From Tanytarsus gracilentus (lineage: Eukaryota > Arthropoda > Insecta > Diptera > Chironomidae), in assembly GCA_038502055.1 (NCBI GenBank), contig JAXRKN010000033.1, positions 1,550,001-1,614,000 on the forward strand: a stretch of 64,000 bases of DNA. Reading direction: 5' to 3'. Under the pieces are notes generated by a model. That model searched no databases, was not told the origin of the DNA, and was given only the letters and a program-made list of their open reading frames with translations. The position numbers were made by a program, and so were the translations under genes. Positions within the stretch are counted from its first letter, which is position 1, and every line of letters starts with the position of its first letter. Below are positions 12,601 through 25,900 of the stretch, in pieces.

Positions 12601-15600
12601 TGTGTAAAGTTGTGTCTCTCTCATACTAGCAGGAAATTCAATATCGCATAACACAAAAAGGAAATTCGAAAAAAAATATATGAAACACTTCAGCACTCTA
12701 ATGACGAACGATGGAAATGTTTTACAGTGAGAATTTTTTTATAATGCTTTTGATAATAATTGACGGCATCATTGCCTGGGAAGGAAACAAGTTTTTTGTT
12801 CGCGAACTTTTTTTTATTACTTTTGATTTCAAGTTTTTTTTTTGATAATTTAAAATTTGGGAAGCAGGAGAGGTCGAGCGAGAATTGAATAAGCGCGCGC
12901 TGTGATGGAAGAAGAAGAAATCCACTTGAAATTATGAATGAAATGAAGCGGAGAGTGAAAAATACACACAAAACAAGAAAGAGGTATAATGATGGCGAAC
13001 TGTGTATGCTCACAGTGTCGAGGTCTCTCTAAAACAAATTGTGAGCTCCACACTTGAGTTAACAATTTTTCCATTTTTTGTTCTAAAAGAAAGGAAAGTA
13101 AGCAAATGCTTCTTTATGATGTGTGCTTACATGCTAACTAATAACTCACATGACGTGAGAGCGAGAACATGAGGTTGTAGAAATCCCTCCAAGGCGTTAA
13201 AATTATTTTTAGAGAATTATTTTTAAAATTCAATGTAAAAAGAGGAAAATTTATCGACGTTTATATGGTGAACATGCAATTTTAATAATTATTGCCTAAA
13301 CGAAGCATTTTACGGTCAATTTTAATTGATTCCGTGGAAAATTATCTTTTTGAAATGTCATGCTTTAAATTTTACTTTTTAATGCATGTTTTAGTAAATA
13401 ATTTCACTAAAAATTCATTCATAAAACTCACAACCATCACCTCATAATCTCAGCTTATGTATTTTTTATGAATGACCATAAAGCTTTTGCCGTCGATGTC
13501 ATTAAAAATTTTAACAAATTATCATCTATTTAAAATAACCTTCCATATGGTATCAAGGATAAAAAAAGTTCTTCTTATGTTAAATGTCGTTTAAGTCCGG
13601 GAAGTTGGTCAACTGACTAATTGAATGTGCTCGTAGGGAGTCTCATGAGTGTGTGGATAATGTTACAATCAACTCGCTCACTCTCTTGATTTGGGCATTG
13701 TGTGGGTTTCTTTTTTAAGGTTCCTTGAAAGAGATTTTCTTACAGCCGACCATGTCTGACAGATTTTTTACCACTTCTCTCTCTCTCTCTCTCTCTTTGG
13801 CCCCGAAGATTATCCCTCCTTTTATGTCATTACTAGATTTTATTCAAACTCACTTAATATTACACTATTAATTATTAATGAGCTTTTTTTTAAGTCGGCG
13901 AGAGAATAATTAGAAGATATGTTTAACATCGAAGTGAAAACTTAGGCGTCAAAATTATTCATTCGGCGTTTTTCCACGTTGATTGAAGCTCAATTTGATA
14001 GAGCGGCATTCGCTAATGTGCCATTAAATTTCAGCCTAATTAATCGTAACGCATCGTTTGTTGCGCACATTATTTACAATGTTGAAAGGCATAATTCAAG
14101 AAGCGTACACACAAAAAACTTACACACCGGAGAATTGGAAGAAAGAGAAATGGAAAAAAACTTGAGTTGACCACGACTGGTTGCGATTCTCATTCATGTT
14201 ATTTTTTCTCTCGAGAAAGAATAAGAAAAAATTAAACTTTTTCCTTCCTGTTTTACCAAAGCAACTCGATGTTGACTTTTGGAATTGTTTCTTTGGGTTC
14301 TGAGTGCTCTTCATAAATTATGGGACATGAATTATTTTGGTGACTGGAGAAAAAGAGACTTTTTAAAGCTGAGCAAAATAATTTAAATTTTATTTGAAAA
14401 ATTCCTGGATTTTTTTAGAATGTCATAATCCAAAAATCACTTAATAATTTTCATAAACTCAAAAACTCCTCCTATCGCAATCCATCCCACGCCTCAAAAA
14501 ATCAGCATTAATTCACTCAACTCTCGACATTCTAAGAAGGCAAACTTTCCTCCATAAATTCAAAAGAAATGATAAAAAGCCACAAAAAGAATCAACAGTG
14601 AAATGAACAGTAAAAAAAATTGTTCCACGTCAAAGCCGAAATTTTCTCTCTCTCACTTTTTCCTCGTTCTCCTTTTGCATGTCTTTATGCTCAATTTATT
14701 GCTCTTGAGAGTGCAGCGAGGAGTGGAAAAAAATGAAGGAGAAACTGGAAATTTGAAATTCAAAGTGCATTTGCACAGCATTAAGATGTGAGAGACAGTG
14801 TAAAATATGTATTTCAAGGGTAGCAGCAAAATTTATTTATTTTAATCGTCTTAGCGAAGAAAATAAGAGAGAGAAGAAACTTTAGCAACATCGGCCTGCC
14901 TGTTTGCATCTACACAGGGTAGAAATATAATTTCTAATGGAAAAAGTTTGGTCCCTTTGAGATGGAATATTTGGGGTAATTTGTGGAATTACATGCTCGG
15001 CTTGTAAATTCTCGCGCGCTGTGAGAAATTTTTCAGCACAAAAATGGCTGAGGAAAAAAAATTGATTCAATTTGTTTGCCGTCTGCAAGAGTTGATAAGA
15101 ATCGCTTTAATGTACCGGAAATTGATAAAAATCGGCAAAATATTGTCTCACAAACTTTTCTTCTTCGAGTTTGCTTTTTACAATATTTTTTAAGCCTCTG
15201 AGAAAAAATATATAAAGAATTATGAAGAAGCGGGACGACAGAAACGAACGGAATGGCGATGAAATAGAATAGAAATTAAAACAAGAAGATTGAGGAAAGA
15301 AAAGAGCGAGTAAAAGAGACAGAGAGGGGCGATAATGAAATGTATTTTTCCCAAAGCATTAGCATAATTATGTGCGCGTAGCCTGAGCAATATAATATTC
15401 GAGTGAGAAACGAGAGGAGCGAAAAAAATGAAAAGAACAAAAAATAATAGAAAGATTAAAGCAAAGTACATAAAAACGTCGCATGAGAGCAAATTTATGA
15501 TGGAAAAAAGAGCGAATTATAATTAAGCGTGAATCGAAAATTCACAAAAAAAATTGCGAATAATTTTCTTCTTACTCTGCTGATATTCAAATCGAAGTAA

Positions 15601-16831
15601 AATTCACACATAGTGAATATTAAAAAAAGAGATTCAAAAGAAGAATATCGAAAGAAAATTATTCATGATTTGAGCCTAAAAATCTCTCGCATCAGAGCCG
15701 AGTTTTTTTATTCATGTCTGAATAAATATTTCTCAAATTTGTCTCATGCGGTAAATTTAATCGAAATAAAAAATTTGCTGTGAAATTACAAAAAATATTA
15801 AATTCATCGATAATGTTCAAAGCAAAAAAAAAATATTTTTCAAATTTTTCCTCAAGGAATTTTCATACAAGACAAATTCGCGAGGGTAATCAAGTAAGAT
15901 TCAATTTTGGATTATTCTGCAAGCTCGTTAAATTATCTTTTCACTGCGTCAATTACTTTTCTTCTCTCTCTCGCCTATGTACACTTATAAGTTTTGCCTC
16001 TTCTTAGAATATAAAAGGCAGAATCATAATTATGAAGTTAAAGAGCATTAATTTAGCTCTTCGAAAGAGTGAAGCCAAATGATAATTTCTCCTTCATTGA
16101 TGTTTTACAGTTACGCATCATGTATGCATGAGCATGCTCTCGCGAGGAAAGGTGCATTTGATGGATTTAATTACTAGTCGTCGGGCAAGAATATTGATGG
16201 AATATACTCCCAATAAATCTTTCACCCGTGTGTCCATTTTCAATACCTGATATACCTTTTAAAAAACAGGAAAATCAATCAAGCATAACAATGTGCGTAT
16301 GCATGCGATATTCGAGTTGGTTTTGTGTAAAGAGGGAACCGTGGGAGATGAACATTTTTTTATGTATTTTGCACCGCTGCTACTGAAAACATATTTTCTC
16401 TAAAGCCAAAAAAGTGCCAATTTCAGCTTTTGATTAATTTTCATTGCAAATTGATCATTTCATTGGAGATAGAGAGAGCATCATGTGTGTGTGTATGTGT
16501 GCCTGAAGGGATGCTGAAAGTAATCTAAATAACAAATGAGAATTGTCGAATGCTTCTGACACTAAAATAATTTGCAAGGTTCCAACTCTTCGCGACTTAA
16601 TTGCCGAAATTCTCTTCATCCATTTTAATTTTTGCACGAAAACCGAAAAGGTAGTGACGCTAATTTTAGGATCCCTCAATACTCGGCTCTTAATTTTCTC
16701 GAATCTGAATAAATTTCTTCTCGTGTGCATGTGCTCTGCTTTGAATAGCGCCAGATAAAATTAATTCAATTAATTCTCTCTAAAATTGTCTCTAACCTTC
16801 ATCCTTTTGTTCTCTTTATGTCTATTTGCAG
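6700..16831. other. Non-coding stretch upstream of the sns ATG exon
   Basis: No exon with recognisable protein similarity was found on either strand across about 10 kb. Open frames up to 107 codons exist but are low-complexity. A 5' UTR exon and promoter of the sns-type gene probably lie here or left of the window, because the ATG exon begins at a splice acceptor. I could not identify the transcription start. Confidence 0.5.
13775..13796. repeat. (CT)n microsatellite
   Basis: Perfect run of about 11 CT units in non-coding DNA. Confidence 0.88.
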
Positions 16832-16910
16832 ATACGAACACAACTCCATGCAAAGATGAAAGCCAAACCGCATTGTTGGTGGTATTTTGTGGTAATTTTA
16901 GCAACAATAG
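16832..16910 (+). CDS. sns exon 1: 5'UTR end and signal peptide
   Basis: The acceptor TTTGCAG is followed by 24 nt of UTR, the start codon at 16856, and 18 codons (MKAKPHCWWYFVVILATI), ending phase 1 at GTAAGT. The hydrophobic core WWYFVVILATI continues into AFDL of the next exon, as expected of a signal peptide. Because the exon opens at an acceptor, at least one non-coding exon lies upstream. A 6.2-kb intron follows. Confidence 0.85.
16848..16859 (+). promoter_or_regulatory. Minimal upstream ORF overlapping the sns start codon
   Basis: Just after the acceptor of the ATG exon, ATG CAA AGA TGA encodes Met-Gln-Arg-stop. Its stop codon overlaps the A of the main start codon's neighbourhood: the sns ATG is at 16856-16858 and the uORF stop is at 16857-16859. 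The uORF is therefore 16 bases into the exon and terminates on top of the main initiation codon. That arrangement could attenuate translation or favour re-initiation; the effect is inferred. Confidence 0.6.
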
Positions 16911-19900
16911 GTAAGTGAATCTGGTTGACATTTCAGGCCCATGTTCGTCTGTTATGCATTTTATATTCGCATCTCTACACTCCACAGCAAAAAAGGAGTG
17001 TAGGTTAAAAATGAAAGCAGAGCCTTTGAATTGGTTCGTGGAGAAAAAATATAATTCAATTAATTTAGCTTTGATTTGATGAAAAGTATTTTTACGCCTT
17101 TTTACCATCGAATTTTTGAAACCATTTAGTTGACATTTTGTGAGTCTTTGAAAAGCACAGAAAACTTCACAATTCTATGAACTCATTTTAACTTTTACTC
17201 ATGCGGGTGCGCGTGACAAAAATTTCTCCGTATAAGCAACTAAAGCTTTAGTAAAGATGAATTTTTTTAAACATAAATAAAAAGACGAGAAAATGTCAAA
17301 TAGATTAAGTTTAAGTGAGAAACGATCATATATCATATATGTCACATTACAGTGCATCTAAATAATAGATTTGTGAATTGTTTTGGAATTTCAATAAAAC
17401 AAAAGGGCAAGTCAGAGAGTCACTGGTCATACACGTCCACTCCATTGTGTTTATGACTATTCGACGCAACATCGTGAGTTATAAAACAAAGTCGAGATAC
17501 GTTTTGAATTTCATTGCAACTCATCGTCTTGTGTACACACACGTTAACTTAAAGAGAGAGTCAGTTGCACCTGATGCACAGGTGGAATGCTTTCAATTAA
17601 CTATAATAATTCCCTCCATTCAGAAAGAACATGTGCTCTCACCGTTCCATCATGTCTGTATGTGAATTAAAAATTCTGCTATATGCTGCCTTTTTTTACC
17701 CAAAGTTCTTTTTCGCTCTATTCGTCTTCACTCGGCTCATCATTATTGCAAGGGTTGGCAAATTTAAATTAATTTAAAAAGTAATTAACATGCTTTAAAA
17801 AATAAAAAGTTACCATCCCTTGAAAATATTTTTAAATAGTTTATTCGGTAATTTTTCTCTTAAAACGCGCATCCCTTGAGTACTCCTTTATTCTTCATTG
17901 AAATTTTTTATTTTGTTCAAGACATACATATGATGAATATGTACTTTTTACTTCTCACAAAAGGTCTTAAAAGAATAAAATGTGTGAGAGAGAGAAAAAG
18001 ACGAGAAGTTGGAAAAAACTAACAATAAAAACGCGAGCGTGCAAAAGAAGAGCAGTCCACACATGCAATGAAACGCGAAGGCATAAAAAAGAGTAAAGTT
18101 TTTTCAGAAATAATAAAAATAAAAAAACGGCACATATATGACGATGATTTCGGCAAAAAATATGATGATGCTGCTATGCTCGTATATTATGTGTGAATTT
18201 CGCATACCAAAATGTACATAAAGATGAAATACATATCGAACACATAAATTTTCATGAAAATTGCCAGCGGAGAAAATTATTCAACAATTTCGAGTTTTCT
18301 ATTGTTTTCTTTTTTCTGTGCCTTTCGGAGGGTTTTTATTGTGAAAAGTGAGAGGAGGAAATTTTCGGCATTTTTCATCGAGCGAGAGCTTCCTTTTTTG
18401 TGCACATATGTAAAACTCGTATATATTCACTTTTAGCCCTCATGTTGCTGCTTTATATACTTAACACCCTGAATCTTCATTATGTTGATAGCGCATGAGA
18501 CACACACACACATAATGACATGAGAATTTTATTTTCTATTATTCCACATTCGTCTTGTTGAGAACTTTTTGTCTTCCTCTTCTTTTAATGGTTCCATTTC
18601 AAGAGAAAGTCACTTTTTAACCTCAAAACCAGACGGGAAGAGAAGAAATAATAATTTAAAATAAATTAATGATAAAAAATTTTTTTTGAAAAAAATCTCA
18701 ACATTTTAAGAAATAATTTTTTAGCCGACAAAACTTTTTTTGGTCTTACATTCGACCCTTAACCACAGAAAGACATATGCAATGGGAGACGAAATGAAAA
18801 GGTGTAAATTTGTTACTCTCTTACCTGCCTTAGACACCTCGCCATCCACTTGCACTCTAGGCACGCGTGTAAAACTGGTTTTTTAACATGCAGGATGACT
18901 TTTTAGTTTTTATCTTGCTCTCGTTTCCTTTTAAGAGCTGAAAACATCTCCATCTTTAATTAGCGATGGTCTCTGCGCATTTTATAAAGACTCAGTGCAA
19001 ATGTGCTGCAATTATTTGGCATGTGCACAAAAAAAATATAAAAATCAATTGTGACAGTCGTGCTGAGACTGATGCCACCTGAAAAATTCTCATTTGCGAA
19101 ATAAATTTAAGAATTTTTAATGCACTTCACCTGGTATGATTACGAAATTAAATGTGGTGTCTGCAGCAGCAGCATGTATGTGTATGTGTGTTTGGTGAAG
19201 AAATTCATCTTTGCCGTTTGTTCAATTCTCGTTCATGATGCATGAAGTCGACAGAAGAAAAATTGAAAACTCAAATGGAAAGTTTTCTTTTATTTTTTTT
19301 CCTCCCTTACTGATATTAAATTAGTTCTTTTTTCCTTCCCTCGGAATCTTTATTCTCTCGCTATAGTTAACGAAGAGAAAATCTTCGAAGAAGCACCAAG
19401 TAAAGTTAGACTGTAAGTTGCACATAAATAATATTATGGAGGAAAAAAGTGATTAAATATTTAAAAAGCAAGAAAAGAGAGCAAGAGATCCTTTTAGACA
19501 GTGCTCGAGCGGGAAAAAGAATGAGCAAGGAGAAAATCTTTATTTTCGCATCTTTACTTTGTTATCTTATGTATACAGACGCACACCGAGAGGAGGATAA
19601 AAAATTATAAGTAAAATCTTCTTTTATGTGCCTCCCTCTAATGACAGAGCTCCGGTACCGAGTCTCCAAAAATGTCACCGAGGGATGGAAACTTCATAAA
19701 AATGACTTCTTTAGACCTCACCTCGAGCTTAACTTTAAACATAAAAGCTTTATAATTGAACACACTTTGATGGCGTTTTTTAGCCAAAAAAAAGAAATTT
19801 TCATTGTCTGAAACTCCTTTTGGGAAATGTGACGAGAGAATTTTTTTTACACGGCAGGTTGAATCTTAAACAGCCACTCGGAGCTCAAAAACTCATTAGC

Positions 19901-22900
19901 ATTTAGTTGGTAAAAAGAAAACTCGCCATTTTTCGTCGTCATAAGCAGATATAGCAAGATGCTTTTGCTAGTGTTCTTCTGCTTTCCTGTTTACAGTTGT
20001 TTTGCTTTCAAAGGAGACTTTTTTCTTTGAAAATGTGTTTTTATATGCTTCGTGAGCACGAGTAATAAGAAGTAAGCCTACACTCAATCGAGGACGAGGA
20101 AAAGTTTTTTTTATATATATTTATTTATTCAAGCCATAGAGAAAATTAAAGAGAAAATGTCCCCGATTCACTTAATTTTCTCTTAAAGACTTTTTGCTGG
20201 TACTTCAAGGGTTGGATTTTTTAAATAATTTTTAAAAAATTAATGCATTTAATTAAATTTTTATTTTTCATAATTTTCCAGCTTAAATTTTTTTTCTCGG
20301 ATGGTTCATTCTTCATCTCGTTCTATACTTACATCCGCTTTTATTTATCACGTCCTTATTAAGGCGAAATTAATTTTAATGCCATTAACGCACATAAAAT
20401 TTGTTTCTCTTTTCTTTTTCCTCTCGGTGGTGGTGATGGCAGAGGAAATCGGAGACTTTTTCTCGTCGTCATGTTTTTTTGGGGGTCTTCTTCATTTAAT
20501 TTCGAATAATAAATCATTAGAGCCGCTCGAGTTGGGGACAAAAGTGAAATATAGCGTTTAAAAAATGCAACAATGTAAACGAGAATTCTTGCCTTAAAAA
20601 TTATGTGAAGACATTTATAAATTTACGTGGATTTGTCCATTCCACCCTCACATACAGGCCACAAAAAAATTACAATTGGTGCAATAAAATTGCTGCTTAA
20701 TGCTATCATCACATGATGAGTTCATAAAAAAAATATATAGAGAGCGAAGGGAAAAGGAACAGTCCAGAATGACTGATGAGGGGTTAAATCGAGATATCCA
20801 TCTCGCTTTTTCTCCTTCGAGCGTCTTAAGGCCATTCGAGAAAGAAGAATGTCATGAGACTAAGCGAGAGGGAGGCAAAAATATAAATTGAGGGACATTT
20901 TTTGTGTGTCGACTTCTCTCCGGCCTCGAACAAGCTTAAAATTTGAAGAAGAAAAATTTTTGTCAATTGTTTAACAACAACAAGAACAATGATGTACAAA
21001 TTGAGATGATGAAACTTTAGATTTTCCGATAGAGAAATAAAATAAGTGATTTCTTCTTCTTCATCCTTCGGCTTTCGTTGCGGAGGCGACCAACGGAAGA
21101 GAAAATGTCGTACAAAAAAGGGGAGAGAAGAGCAAAAAGAAGATCTTTTCTTTCCAGATGGACTTACGGAGATAGCGAAAGAAAACAATTCGACTTTCGC
21201 GTCTGTCAACGGCCTTTCTGACCTTTTACTTTCTTCTCGGAAGAAAATGATGAAAAAATTATTTTTACTCAGGCTGAAAATATAAAAACTTTTCTGTTGA
21301 CATGTGTTTTTATCATTTTGGCAGTAATATCTTTTACTCCGACTCGTTGTTCGCCAAATTAATTCTGTACAAAATGACATTATCAAAAAAAATTAGTTTT
21401 CGAAATTTCACTGGAAGTTGTTAGAAAAGATACAGCAAAAAAAAATTGCCTTCCGAAATTATAAATTTAGTTAACCTAGAGACTGAGCTTTATTTTAAGA
21501 TCGCAATAAATTCGTCATGGAAAAAGCTCATCAATTTTAGTTTACTTTTGCGAAATGACTAAATTTAACTACCCAACCTCTCTATCGCATCCCCGGCTAA
21601 GCATATAATTTTACCCACGTACAACAAATAATAAAATGCTTATTTATTATTCAAAAATTTAGTCAGGAAGCGTAATGAGCTCTCAGTGTTTTTCTGCAAA
21701 CCACAACGTGCTGCTTGTTGTCATTTTGTCGAAAAAAAAGAGCAGCCAACACGAATGCAATTAATGTAGTCATAAAAGGGGTCAGTAGTAGTTGGTCTCG
21801 TAAAAGAGGAAGCCATAAATCTTGGGAAGATTATATCAACAACAATAGATGAATGTCTTGCTTTCTTTTCTGCTTCTTCTCTCTTTTCAACAAGAAATTA
21901 GAAAATAATGAAATTGTTCTTGATGTTTTCTGTTGTTTTTTTTTCGAGGCATTAAATAAAAATTTGACTGCGATGTGTCCCATAAAGAAAAAATAACGAT
22001 TTCCAAAATAAAAAATATTGTCTCTTTAAAGACCATCTTGTGAGCATGAAAAGAGCCATGATAATGACATCGAGTGCGAGTGTGCGTACTCGAAACATTC
22101 TTAATATTACTTTCGAAAAAAAAAATATTGTTATATACGAAAAATATATATCGACAGAAGTGGAGCAAAAACATGTGTCAAAAGAATTTTTTCGATGCCA
22201 TACAGCAACATCTCTCACACACAGTTTTTCTACTTCTTCTTCTTCCTCGATGCTGTTGTTATGTTATTTATGAGTTTTTCGGCTTAGTTTTTGTCCCATG
22301 CTGAGCGTCGCTGCTGCTCTCGATATGATGAGTGTTAAAGTTCACTCACACTAAGTGAAGTAATTTTTACCATGTCACTCGACTTTCATATTAAGGCTAA
22401 AAATCAATTAAAAAATTATGTTGATGTTTTAATTGGAGGGAATTTAATAAACTTCTTTCCCCTCTTTTGCTGCGTGCGTGGTGTGAAGATTATTGCTCTT
22501 ATTGCCCAGCGGTTTATCATCTTCCGCCCGCACATGTAACATCAACAATTAAATTTCTTAGAGATCAAGGGATCAACACTCTATTTTGTTTTTTTTTAAA
22601 CTGATAAAAAACTAATCGCATTGATTTAAGTAAAATATTATTCAAAATAAATTAAATCCATATTTAAATTCTGCCACGACACAGCAAAAAATTCACTGAA
22701 CCCTTGTCATCATCTCCGCACATCAATCTATTTATCCATATTTCTCGTCGTCATCTTTGTGGACCCCTTGTGCATCAGCAGCACCGAGTGACACACGCTA
22801 AATTATATATTTTCTGTACACAACCCAAAATGACGCGTACACAAAAGAAATCTCTCGCTGTTGCTGGCTGTGCAAGCCTCCATTTCTCACATCTCTTGCA

Positions 22901-25900
22901 TGTGTATCGTCTTGACGACCGTCAACGGCTCTGCTTATTGCGATGTAAAATAATAATGAGTGAAACACGATAAGATGAGAAGAGAGAGAGAAAGATCATC
23001 ATCACTTCTCATCTCAGTTAATTGTGCTTAATTAATTCTAATTTAAATTTCCTTCTTTTTTTCTTTTACTTCCATGTAGCTTTTGATTTAGTAGCGGGTA
23101 ACAAACAGTATTTTCGTGTAAATCCTCAAAATCTTCAAGTGCTCGAAGGATCTGAGGCGCTTGTGCGATGTGAAGTTCAAAATCTTGCTGGCACTGTGCA
23201 GTGGGTAAAAGATGGTTTCGCGTTGGGTAAGTAACAGCCGGCCTCTTATTTTAAAGATTATTTTTAGCTAAATTATATTTATTTTTTCTGTTCCGGCAGG
23301 TTTCTCTGAAAAAATCCCAGGCTATCCACGCTACACAATGGTGGGCGATCGCACTTATGGCGTATTTAATTTGCGCATTGTAAATGCTTCACTCGAAGAC
23401 GACGCAGAATATCAATGTCAGGTTGGACCGGGCCCTGGATCGGAGCCGATTCGTACGAAAGCGTCTTTAACTGTCATCTGTGAGTAGTGAACAAAAATTC
23501 CCTTCCTTTTGTCATTATTAAGTAAATATCTCGAGAAGCATTTCGAAAGATGATTTTCTCATCCTTGAAGTAAGATGAAATGTGTTTATTTAGTAGCACC
23601 CCCAAATGTGTGTGGATTCAACGACGACATATATCGCACATATGTGCTGCTGCCGGTAGGTTTATGTAAACGAAATGATCTGCTGAAATGTTTATATAAA
23701 CTTTTTTTGGACAACACATCACCTCAAGTGGTATAAAATAAAATAAATGAACATTGTGACAGTAGGGAATGAGAATATTTCAAGGACAAAGAACTTCAAA
23801 AAATATTTAAAAGCTTTTGGAAGTTGTAAAATGTATAAAAAATTTAACAGTTTTTCTAGATCTATAAATTAACATACCTTGACAATTTCTTGAAATTTCT
23901 CCTTCCCGCTCCACCTTCATTTTCACTATTATTTTTCAAGGACTTCTCATGTTTATTTGAGATTCCATCAAGAAGAATGAAAATTCGATATCTAAGATGA
24001 ATAATGGAGGGAGGAGTGAAGTGTAATGAAATGAAACGACTCCATTGAAACTTCTCATAATTACTTTAACGTTGTCGCTTTTTGAATTCTGTCCCCATAT
24101 CACTTCACAAAAACCTCCCCTCACGAGTGAACTTAAAGAACAGATTTTTTATATTCGTGCGTTGAAAAAAAAAGTTGACAATTGATATCAAGCTTTTGTT
24201 ATCAGGAAAACTCTCGTGGCCTTATATACCGAAAATTTTCATTGTTATGTTGCTGCTTCTTGTGTTTATGTAATGGTGCGAGAAAATAATTTTTCCTCTT
24301 TTTTTGCTCCGGTTGCATGGCAATAAGAAGGAAAATGCGAATGTGTGACGAAGGAAATTTTTTATGTGCTCCAAAAATAAGCAGGAAAAGTTTAAAAAGG
24401 ATTTTTTTTCGTAAAATCTTCCATGACAACTGAATCCTTATGAAAATTAAATTTTGTTTTTGTTTTTTGTTGGTGGCATGCTCTTTTGCTCTTTCGCATG
24501 TTTCTGCCATATTTTCTTGTTTTATAATTTTTAAATATTTTACCGTGAACTCGATTAAAAAATAAATTCGGCGCTACGAAGATTACTTTTTAATCCGATT
24601 AAAGTAAAAGTCAAAATTCAACAAATTTTCATGAAAATGTTCTCAAAGAATGAAAATTGAAGATCAATTTTAGTAAAGCACAAAATTTTTCGGCTGGAAT
24701 TTATTCATGTGATGCCTCTAAGGGACTTTTTTCCAAAAATAGTTCAGATTCAGTGGGAGGAAAAGCATATGAAAATTCATTACATACCGATGATATTAAG
24801 TTTATTTTACCCAAGGGCAAAGGCCGTACCCTTAGTGTGTCACAATTGAATTCCGCTAAAACACAGCTTTAAAAAATAAATTTAAATTTCTAATATTAAA
24901 ATGCGAAAAAGCACTTTGGCGTCTAAGCGAAAAGAAAAACATTCATTATCGCTCGCGGTAAAATGATTAAAGTTCATGTTTAAAAATTGCGAGCAAATCT
25001 CTCTCCACCTAACACACACCATTGTTGTACTCGATTATGTGCACATGAATATTTTTTCAAATGGAAAAATCATAAGAGCAAAATTTCTTCTTCGACTGAT
25101 TTTGACGACAAACAACGGAATGGAATGTTATTGTTTTCCGTTCTTCTCAGCAAATAATGTCACGCGTCAATTTATATTCATTTATACCCCGAGAAATATC
25201 GATTCCGCGTGTCAATTTCTTTCATAAATAATTAATCAAAAAATCAAATGAAAGAGGGCGAAGGATGAGAGAGAGGAAGAACTCGATGACTTTGTCTTTT
25301 ATTGTCTCGCTGCTAAATTATAAATGTGTATGTTTTTTTTATACTGAACCGTGACGTCATGGACTTGAGAGAGAAAGAGTTTTTATGTCCTTGGGAACAA
25401 GTTAAAGAAAGTTATAAAAAAAACATTTAAAGGAAAATTTTGTGACATTTTATTGAATAAAAACCCACGCACAATATTAATATCAAGCAAAATCAACCCC
25501 TCCATGCATACATCACTGTGCGACCTTAATAATCGCAAGGAATCGATTGTTAAAAAAAGCATTCTAAACCTCTCGATATCATCACATAACAACAGCAATA
25601 CAAATGTGTACACAAATTGAGCACAAGCGAGAGCGCAAAAAATTCATTTTCAGAGTTTCATTTTCCATACTTGTCATGCTCGCTGCGATAAAGCGAAGAA
25701 AAGAAAAATATCTTCAAGGAGCTTCTGCCATGGAAATTTTCACTCTCGCTGTCTCTCAACTCATGAAATTGGATACATTTTCTACTCTCATCGCGTTGCT
25801 ATTTTTTCTCCCTTCTCTCTGATACACAAGAAGAAATTCGGGCTCTAAATATTTTCACAACTCGCTCTTGATCGAAGAGAAAAATGGGGGTGAAGTTTTT

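Noticed and set aside
20826..21386. 186-codon minus-strand open frame
   Set aside because: Lys/Ser/Phe-rich, no domain motif, overlaps a plus-strand open frame, lies inside the 6.2-kb sns intron, and has no splice or promoter context.
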